Below, piece by piece: positions 58,190-64,000 of a stretch of DNA of 64,000 bases (within the stretch, counting starts at the first letter, position 1; every line of letters starts with the position of its first letter). A program made the position numbers and the translations under genes. Source of the stretch: Theristus sp. LFF4_11 (lineage: Eukaryota; Nematoda; Chromadorea; Monhysterida; Xyalidae); NCBI GenBank assembly GCA_030248135.1, contig JASANC010003689.1, positions 31,047-95,046 of the forward strand. Direction: 5' to 3'. The notes below the pieces were generated by a model. The model was not told the DNA's origin and searched no databases. It saw only the letters and a program-made list of their open reading frames with translations.

Positions 58190-60982
58190 TTAAGAAGTGT
58201 GTAACTCAAGACATGCTGTTGCGTCGTACCAGTTTTTTGATGGCTGAGAAAATAGTTGTTGCAATGTGTTGAGATATTCTTGTGCTGGAACCAGCATGTT
58301 GTTCATGGTGTAAAAACGAAGCAGCGCGGACCAAATGTCGCTGTCTGTGTTGTTGAATGTGTGAGCATTAAGAAAAATGAAGAGTGCTTGTTGTGCGCGT
58401 GTGAGAGCGACGTTTAATCGATGTTTTTCACCAGTGAAGCCAAGTTGTGTTTTTGGTTGTGTTGTTGTGTTTGCGCGTTGTGCTCGGTTTGTTGCTCGAA
58501 CGCATGAAAAAAACACCCATTTTCCTTGTGTGCCTTGCGCAGAATCAACCGTGAGTATATTTATGTTTGTTGTGGGCACATTGTGTTGTGTTAGTGTACG
58601 TTGAATTTCTTCAGTTTGTGCGCTGTATAGCGTCAGGATAAGAATGTCCGAGGGCTGAATTATGTTCGTTGTCAGTAACAGGGTGATATACTGTGCAATA
58701 ACTGCAGCTTCTGCTGTATTGATGCGACTGCTACCATGAATGTTGCTATCTAAACCTTCAACGTCGATGATTGCTGTTGGTATATCCTTGCGTGGAAATG
58801 GAAATATTGGAGCGGTAGGGTTAGTCTCTGCTGCGGATAAGTGTCCGTGATAAAAATGCTGTGAAGGGAATTCTAACAGGGGTGGTGGCGATCGAAAGTT
58901 TGTTGTTAGTTGAATTGGTGTGATTAATTGTCGTGCCATGAGAAATTCAAAGATTGACAATTTCAGTAATTCGCCGGCGTAGCCTTTTGTGAAAGTAGTT
59001 TTATGTAATTGTTGAGTGTCTCCAACGAAAATGAATGATTTCAAGTGTAACGTGTTGATTGACGAGCAGCATGCGATTGTTTCAACAACATTTGCTTTTG
59101 TCGCTTCGTCTATGATGATCGTGCTAAATCTCACTTTTGCTATGCGCATGTCGAGCGAATTTTGCATTGTTGTGATGATGACGTGAGGCGCTAAACTAGA
59201 GACTAGTCGTTCGGCTAATTGTTGTGACAGCGATTGTTTTTTTAGAAGATGCTGCATATAGGTGTCTTGATGCTGATTATCAACATATTGCGGTGTGGTG
59301 TTGACAATGTTCGTGACGGTTTGCAATTCTGCGGCCATTTCTCGTATCTTGTCATTGGGGTGAGTGTGAGCTTCATTCATTAACATATGTAAAGAGTTCG
59401 GTGGTGCTGCTGTATCCATAATGGATTCACGTGTCAATGAGTAAACGCGGAGTACCTTAAATGGTGTGGAAGACGCAACGGAGATTTTGCATAAGATTGA
59501 ATTGAGCACGTCGGCAGCAGCGTTAGTTGGTGCAGCTGCCAGTATTGTGCATGTTTGTGATTGTGTGATGAGGCCGAAAATAATTGCTGCGATTAACGTG
59601 GTTTTTCCAGATCCTGCGGCTGAATTAATAAGTGTCAGTTTTTGATTACCGAATACAGCTTTCAGTATTGTTTGTTGTTGGTCAGGTGTTGGATGAAAAC
59701 TGGGATAGCCAGGTATGGTGAAATTGTATGTCATGTCGATTTGCTCCAGTGGCTGTTCGCTGATTCGACCCAAAAGAATTTTAAAAAGGTTAGTTGTGTT
59801 TACGAGATGCATGTCGAAAATGTCAGTGAGTGAATTTTGCATCGTGTGAACTGCGCTGAGAGTATTCGCATCATGAGAAAAGCGAATGGTTGAATGGTTG
59901 AATGCAGTTGGATTACTTTGTAACACTTGTAAAATTTCTAAAGACGTCACATGAGAAAATGTGATTTCAAAAACCGTTTCGGAATGTTGTGATGTTTTTG
60001 ATGAAATGCGAGAGAAGAACATTCTGATTGTATTAGGTTTGTTGATTAGAATGAGAACTGGGCGACCAATTGAATGGGTCGTGGTATCATATTCGGTGAT
60101 AGCAAAAGTTGCTGTGATTGGCATGGAAGTTGTGTTCAGTGATAGAGTCGTATCGTGTGTTTCATTTGTCTTTTCACGGATTTCGTGGTTGCGGTGGTCG
60201 GTCCATTCAAGGGTTTCAAATAGTTTTGTCAAACGACGAATTGTTGATGTTATGGAGACCGTCGATTCGGGGTACAAGAGGTCATTTATGTTTTGTTCTT
60301 TCAATAATCGAACAGAGATTGCGGTATGGATACACATGTCAGTGGAATCTTGCATTCCGTCAATAGTACTTGTTGCAGCAACAAAATTGACCAGATCACC
60401 GGTTTTTCGTGTGTCGGCATCCGCATAAAAGGGAAATGATTGTCGTGGTACAAAAATATCAGTTAAGCGAGCAACAGGTGAACGGATATAGCCATTTTTG
60501 TATTGGTGATTGCTGGACGATGAGATAAAGACGCCAAGACCTTGAATTCGTGGTACTGGAGTTGTTAAATCAGCTTGTAAAATTACGAAGTCACCGTTTT
60601 CTAGGAGTTCAAGTTGTGATACTTCCAAAATGTCGTTAATAGCAAATGTGCAGTAGTAATTGTATTGTTTGCGTTGCGATAAATTAACGAATATGTTATT
60701 GTTGCTTATATGTGAATTCTTAAACGTGATGACAGATCGATTGTTGATATAACCAGTGCCTGTTACAGGGGCAGTTGAATGTGTGCTGCATGTTTGAAGA
60801 AGTGTATTGAAATGAGGGGGGTCACATGTCACGAAAATATAAGGAATCGTTTGGCGAACGGTTACGAAAAGCGAATTAGAATTTGACAAATTGTCTAAAG
60901 TTGTTGTGTATGGTGTGTTTGGTGGTGTCTCTTCCATGGTTAGCATAGTTTGGTGAGCAGATCCGCGAATTGATTGTTCCAA
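58190..60982 (-). CDS. Superfamily 1 (UPF1-like) helicase of the retroelement, 930 aa
   Basis: The C-terminal half has the ordered SF1 helicase motifs. These are motif I AAGSGKTT (about residue 457), motif II IIIDEATKA (about 624), motif III VGDTQQLHK (about 657), motif V TVDSAQGTQGKWVFFS (about 815), and motif VI NVALTRAQQALF (about 860). DEAT in motif II and the VDSAQG and VALTRA strings place it near UPF1/SMUBP2/ZNFX1-type SF1B helicases. Residues 1-430 match nothing I recognise and lack the UPF1 Cys/His domain. It should unwind RNA or DNA using ATP. It begins inside the end of the kinase ORF, in another frame. Helicases are not part of standard LTR retroelements. The frame is intact for 2.8 kb. 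Confidence 0.88.
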   Translation of the reverse strand: MEQSIRGSAHQTMLTMEETPPNTPYTTTLDNLSNSNSLFVTVRQTIPYIFVTCDPPHFNTLLQTCSTHSTAPVTGTGYINNRSVITFKNSHISNNNIFVNLSQRKQYNYYCTFAINDILEVSQLELLENGDFVILQADLTTPVPRIQGLGVFISSSSNHQYKNGYIRSPVARLTDIFVPRQSFPFYADADTRKTGDLVNFVAATSTIDGMQDSTDMCIHTAISVRLLKEQNINDLLYPESTVSITSTIRRLTKLFETLEWTDHRNHEIREKTNETHDTTLSLNTTSMPITATFAITEYDTTTHSIGRPVLILINKPNTIRMFFSRISSKTSQHSETVFEITFSHVTSLEILQVLQSNPTAFNHSTIRFSHDANTLSAVHTMQNSLTDIFDMHLVNTTNLFKILLGRISEQPLEQIDMTYNFTIPGYPSFHPTPDQQQTILKAVFGNQKLTLINSAAGSGKTTLIAAIIFGLITQSQTCTILAAAPTNAAADVLNSILCKISVASSTPFKVLRVYSLTRESIMDTAAPPNSLHMLMNEAHTHPNDKIREMAAELQTVTNIVNTTPQYVDNQHQDTYMQHLLKKQSLSQQLAERLVSSLAPHVIITTMQNSLDMRIAKVRFSTIIIDEATKANVVETIACCSSINTLHLKSFIFVGDTQQLHKTTFTKGYAGELLKLSIFEFLMARQLITPIQLTTNFRSPPPLLEFPSQHFYHGHLSAAETNPTAPIFPFPRKDIPTAIIDVEGLDSNIHGSSRINTAEAAVIAQYITLLLTTNIIQPSDILILTLYSAQTEEIQRTLTQHNVPTTNINILTVDSAQGTQGKWVFFSCVRATNRAQRANTTTQPKTQLGFTGEKHRLNVALTRAQQALFIFLNAHTFNNTDSDIWSALLRFYTMNNMLVPAQEYLNTLQQLFSQPSKNWYDATACLELHTS

Positions 60983-61620
60983 GAATTAGACTGAGGTTGT
61001 GTTAAGATTTCGTTGTCATTGTTCCATTCGATCACAATGCATTGACTGCGTTGTTCCTTAATGAAGTCGAGCAGTAGTCGATCCATTTCAAAGAGGTATT
61101 GGATTTGTAAATTTTCACATTCATATGGTCTACCTCGCTTTTTTATTCGTTCATAGCATATGCTGGGTCGTGTACGGATATGTATAATGCAGTCAGGTTT
61201 GACTGTTGTGTCATTTTGCAATTCGGTGTATAAGTCTAAAAGAATTTTGTAATCAAGTTCGTTTACATGTGGTTTGTTGAGTTCTATAAAAATTTTACAA
61301 CACGCTAAAGAACGTTCAATGAGAAGGTATGGTTTTGATGTTGGGCGTTCTTGTAATCGCTTCTGACTGAGCATGGCCAAAATTTGAAAACGTAAGAAAT
61401 TTTTCTTTGGATTTGAATAAAAATCGGATATTAAATTACGGTTGGTGTAATTTTCCCATAATGCAATATTTTCCTCCCTGAAGTCAATTTCAGGATAGGC
61501 TTTTGCTAAAGAATGTAAAATTTCTGTTTTACCTGACCCTACCAAACCGTGTACCTCTATTAATTTTGTCGTAGTCGTAGTTGATTGAGATGATGAAGCC
61601 ATGGCGTGTAAGTAGCGCAA
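60940..61620 (-). CDS. Deoxynucleoside kinase of the retroelement, 226 aa
   Basis: P-loop GLVGSGKT is at residues 25-32. An acidic REEN follows at 48-51, ERS at 102-104 (in the DRS/ERS position), and the arginine-rich lid CYERIKKRGRPYE at 155-167, then a YLFEMDRLLL helix. This order and the lid identify the dNK family (TK2/dCK/dGK/insect dNK), which phosphorylates deoxynucleosides with ATP in the salvage pathway. The length is normal for the family. Translation may start at Met1 or Met7 (61602). Its stop lies 43 nt inside the helicase ORF, and it starts 41 nt after the preceding ORF. It may raise dNTP supply for reverse transcription in non-dividing cells; that is inference. Confidence 0.87.
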   Translation of the reverse strand: MRYLHAMASSSQSTTTTTKLIEVHGLVGSGKTEILHSLAKAYPEIDFREENIALWENYTNRNLISDFYSNPKKNFLRFQILAMLSQKRLQERPTSKPYLLIERSLACCKIFIELNKPHVNELDYKILLDLYTELQNDTTVKPDCIIHIRTRPSICYERIKKRGRPYECENLQIQYLFEMDRLLLDFIKEQRSQCIVIEWNNDNEILTQPQSNSWNNQFADLLTKLC

Positions 61621-61661
61621 TTGATGTTGCAGAGTGATAAGTGGTTACTTATTGTCCAGCG

Positions 61662-62204
61662 TTAATGGAGTTTAACTGACAAGTTGTTTAAATTGAGTGT
61701 TAATTCGCGGTGGTGTATTATTAGTAAGTAATATATGATTTCGGATGGAAAGTTTTGGTAAATGAGATTTGAAATATGTGTAGTTGCCAACGCAGCGCGG
61801 AGTAAACGTTCCTCGATGGTTCTATCCGTTTGAACAGATACGCAATGTTGTTGTGACAGTGAATGCAAGTTTGCTGTTTGTGATGTGATGTTGTGTTCAC
61901 GTGTGACAATGTACGTGTTCGGTGCTCGGACTTTGTAATGGTTGCAGAATTCATAAATGTTACCGCCGCCGCAGTGTGTGTCAAGGTATTCTTCAAGTAA
62001 TGTCGGTAATGTTTCAAGTATGGGGTATGCTACATCGTTATTATTAATTATGGCGATCAAAAATTTTTCTTCAGCTAAACGCGAAGTCTGTGTAGTTTTA
62101 ATTGGCATAAATATGCGCAATGCACATGAAGTGATCATATGTCTGAAATTGCTAGCATAGGCGTGTGAATTATCGCGATGATGGCACATAAGTGAAATAA
62201 CCAA
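61662..62204 (-). CDS. Orphan ORF of the retroelement, 180 aa
   Basis: This open frame sits between integrase and kinase, 178 nt after the integrase stop. The N terminus has a Cys/His-rich segment (MCHHRDNSHAYASNFRH). The middle is mixed alpha/beta-looking, with a CGGG motif, and the C terminus is Leu/Ile-rich. No domain is recognised. Its length and position suggest a real gene; the start codon is not certain because the N terminus could be joined by splicing. Confidence 0.5.
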   Translation of the reverse strand: MVISLMCHHRDNSHAYASNFRHMITSCALRIFMPIKTTQTSRLAEEKFLIAIINNNDVAYPILETLPTLLEEYLDTHCGGGNIYEFCNHYKVRAPNTYIVTREHNITSQTANLHSLSQQHCVSVQTDRTIEERLLRAALATTHISNLIYQNFPSEIIYYLLIIHHRELTLNLNNLSVKLH

Positions 62205-62382
62205 TTGTGATCAATGGTAAAATGATAAATAGAAAGATAAACATGGAAAGGATGTGTATACAGTGCAATTAATGTAGTGATATATTAAACAGCAAAAATA
62301 TCATAGTATGTATGAAATGACATAATGAGCAATTAAACAATATAATGAAATTAATGACGTGAATAAGTTGCTAAACCGTGGG

Positions 62383-64000
62383 TCATGTTTGTTTCCATTG
62401 AGAACGAGGGGTTATTGTTTTTACATCTTCTGCGTGTAACCACGTTGGTCGCATGTTATGTCCACCGATATTTCGAGATACAAGGACATCTGGATAGTCT
62501 ACATCAATGACGCGAGCTTTGATCCAATGATCAGTTAGTTTTCGTGAGGTACCTTGTTTGTGGACAAATTTTCTGACATATACTTCATCTCCAGCTTTGT
62601 ATGGAAAGTTGAGTGCGTTTTTATCATGCGCTTCTTTGTTTTTGGTTTGTTTGTCTGATTTCAACTGTTTGGCTAATGTCCATGCCGTCTGCAGGTAAGA
62701 TTTTAAGTCGGTTATATATGTTTGGTCGTCAGTGTACGTGATTTGTTTTGAAGGGAGAAGTTTGTTTTCAATTGGTAGTTTAGCTAGTCGCCCATACAGT
62801 AACTCAAAGCTGCTAAATCCTGAACTTGAAGAGGGCGTTGAGCGATAAGCAAACAAGCTGGGTTGCACATAGTGAGGCCAATCTTTTTGGTTGTGGCTGA
62901 CAAGAGGTGCTAGTAAGTGTTTTAGAGTGCGATGAAACCGTTCAACTAGATTTGAATTATGATGATAGATTGGAGTGCACACGTGCTGGATTTCGAATAA
63001 ATCACACAATTGCATGACCATTGCAGAAATATTTGATCCTCGATCAGTTACAATAGTGTCTGGTACCGAATGAATGCAAATGACATTATCAACAAAAGCA
63101 TGCATTAAATTTTCAGTTTTCAGCGATTTGATTGGTATAGCAATTGGCCACGATGTTAGTTGGTCTATTACTGTTAGAAGGTGTGTGTAACCGTCTGGTA
63201 TACTTGGTGTTATCGGACCATAAATATCAACATACAAGCAAGTGAAAGCGCCTCTGACTGGTACTGGCATTTGTGGGACTTTCATAGTTTTATTGGGATC
63301 TTTATGTTGTAGGCAAGTCGTACAATTTTGTATCCATTTAGATACATGTAGAAAGCATTTAGGCCAATAGAAACGACGAGATATGCGTTCGAATGTTTTA
63401 CTTACGCCTTGGTGACCTCCAAATTGTGAATTGTGAAATTCATGCAGTATAGTGCTTTGTAACGATTTTGGGACAACGATGCGGTTGAAATTTGCCAGCC
63501 TATGGGTTTTGTCAGCTGGTTTAAAATACAAAATTCCATCTTTGTCGAGGAAGTAATTTTGAGCTTGCTGTGAAATTTTGCTGTCCGATGTTTGACCTTG
63601 TTCCAGATATGAAATTAATGGCTGCAAATTTTGGTCTTCTCTTTGTTTTTGTTGAATTTCCACTGTTGGTAAATTAAATGACTGGTCACCTTCCTGTGTT
63701 TGAATAGCGCGTATTGTCTCAGAAATAGTTTGCTCGGTAATGGTGGTTTGTGAGTTTTCATTTTCAGGGGTGTTTGTGGTGTCGCCTTTCTCAGGGTCTC
63801 GACTTAGGCCGTCTGGTACGATGTTTAATTTACCCTTTTTGTGGTATATGTCAAATGTGTAGTGCATTATTGAGATAGCTAATCTATTTAGCCGTTGATT
63901 TGGTATTTCTTTGGTTGATGTCAACAGTTGCACTAACGGTGCATGATCTGTAATAAGAGTGAATTTGTTGGAAACCAGGTAGTGACGAAATGAATGTATG
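62383..64000 (-). CDS. pol: Ty3/gypsy pol C-terminal part: RNase H and integrase (partial)
   Basis: The frame is open to the right edge, so the start is outside the window. RNase H is at the edge (LITDHAPLVQLL, then YHKKGKLNIVPDGLSRDP). The integrase zinc finger follows, with HEFHNSQFGGHQG and CTTCLQH, then the catalytic core with the DDE triad: D in YVDIYGP (about 63225), D in VTDRGSN (about 63040) and E in LVERFHR (about 62945). The core ends with the GDEVYVRK beta-barrel domain, without a chromodomain. This order, RNase H before integrase, is that of Ty3/gypsy elements. The stop is at 62383. No frameshift or internal stop is visible. Confidence 0.92.
   Translation of the reverse strand, partial: IHSFRHYLVSNKFTLITDHAPLVQLLTSTKEIPNQRLNRLAISIMHYTFDIYHKKGKLNIVPDGLSRDPEKGDTTNTPENENSQTTITEQTISETIRAIQTQEGDQSFNLPTVEIQQKQREDQNLQPLISYLEQGQTSDSKISQQAQNYFLDKDGILYFKPADKTHRLANFNRIVVPKSLQSTILHEFHNSQFGGHQGVSKTFERISRRFYWPKCFLHVSKWIQNCTTCLQHKDPNKTMKVPQMPVPVRGAFTCLYVDIYGPITPSIPDGYTHLLTVIDQLTSWPIAIPIKSLKTENLMHAFVDNVICIHSVPDTIVTDRGSNISAMVMQLCDLFEIQHVCTPIYHHNSNLVERFHRTLKHLLAPLVSHNQKDWPHYVQPSLFAYRSTPSSSSGFSSFELLYGRLAKLPIENKLLPSKQITYTDDQTYITDLKSYLQTAWTLAKQLKSDKQTKNKEAHDKNALNFPYKAGDEVYVRKFVHKQGTSRKLTDHWIKARVIDVDYPDVLVSRNIGGHNMRPTWLHAEDVKTITPRSQWKQT

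Larger units (their letters stand above)
55110..64000 (-). mobile_element. Ty3/gypsy-type LTR retroelement with kinase and helicase genes, 3' part
   Basis: All frames are on the minus strand and share an AT-rich composition unlike the GC-rich host exons. Order: RNase H/integrase (running off the right edge), 180-aa orphan, deoxynucleoside kinase, SF1 helicase, basic Pro/Gln-rich protein, a spliced untranslated region, and a TATA/Inr block that probably belongs to the 3' LTR. The gag, protease and RT genes and the 5' LTR would lie beyond 64000. The left boundary near 55.1 kb is a guess, because without the second LTR its ends cannot be fixed. The frames are intact, so the copy may be recent. 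Confidence 0.75.

Overview
This window is eukaryotic. Every convincing host gene is split by introns with GT/GC...AG boundaries, exons are GC-rich, introns and spacers are AT-rich, and the spacers hold MITEs, tRNA-derived SINEs, foldback elements and tandem repeats. One gene is a full-architecture ABCA-type lipid transporter, so the source is an animal, most likely an invertebrate. I cannot name the phylum from sequence alone.

Layout. Positions 1-10.6 kb are gene-poor and repeat-rich: MITE families, a 149-bp tandem satellite and a SINE. A two-exon secreted-peptide candidate lies on + at 10.6-11.5 kb. On the minus strand at 12.6-14.5 kb is an array of at least twelve phase-1 mini-exons encoding (Gly-Asn-Asn)n, collagen-like in period but without proline. 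Positions 14.8-16.5 kb hold uncertain + strand exons. Minus-strand exons at 17.4-18.6 kb encode a cysteine-rich protein.

The minus strand from 54.6 down to 21.4 kb carries 38 exons of one ABCA transporter gene. All reading-frame phases agree across the junctions, giving about 2,270 codons; only the extreme N terminus and first membrane segment are missing. Its largest intron (41.7-52.5 kb) contains a nested + strand gene for a cysteine-rich, probably GPI-anchored secreted protein, and a decayed Tc1/mariner-like element. A MITE family with TACAGTCGAAC-type ends is abundant in the ABCA introns, and several copies end at, or within a few bases of, splice sites.

From about 55.1 kb to the right edge the minus strand carries a Ty3/gypsy-type LTR retroelement that runs out of the window. 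RNase H and integrase are followed by genes not normally found in retroelements: a 180-aa orphan, a 226-aa deoxynucleoside kinase, a 930-aa superfamily 1 (UPF1-like) helicase and a 373-aa basic, proline/glutamine-rich protein. A spliced 3' region and a TATA/Inr promoter-like block, probably in the 3' LTR, follow. The kinase and helicase genes overlap by 43 nt. This retroelement with nucleotide-salvage and helicase cargo is the strongest candidate for an undescribed system. The GNN mini-exon gene and the splice-site-associated MITEs come next.
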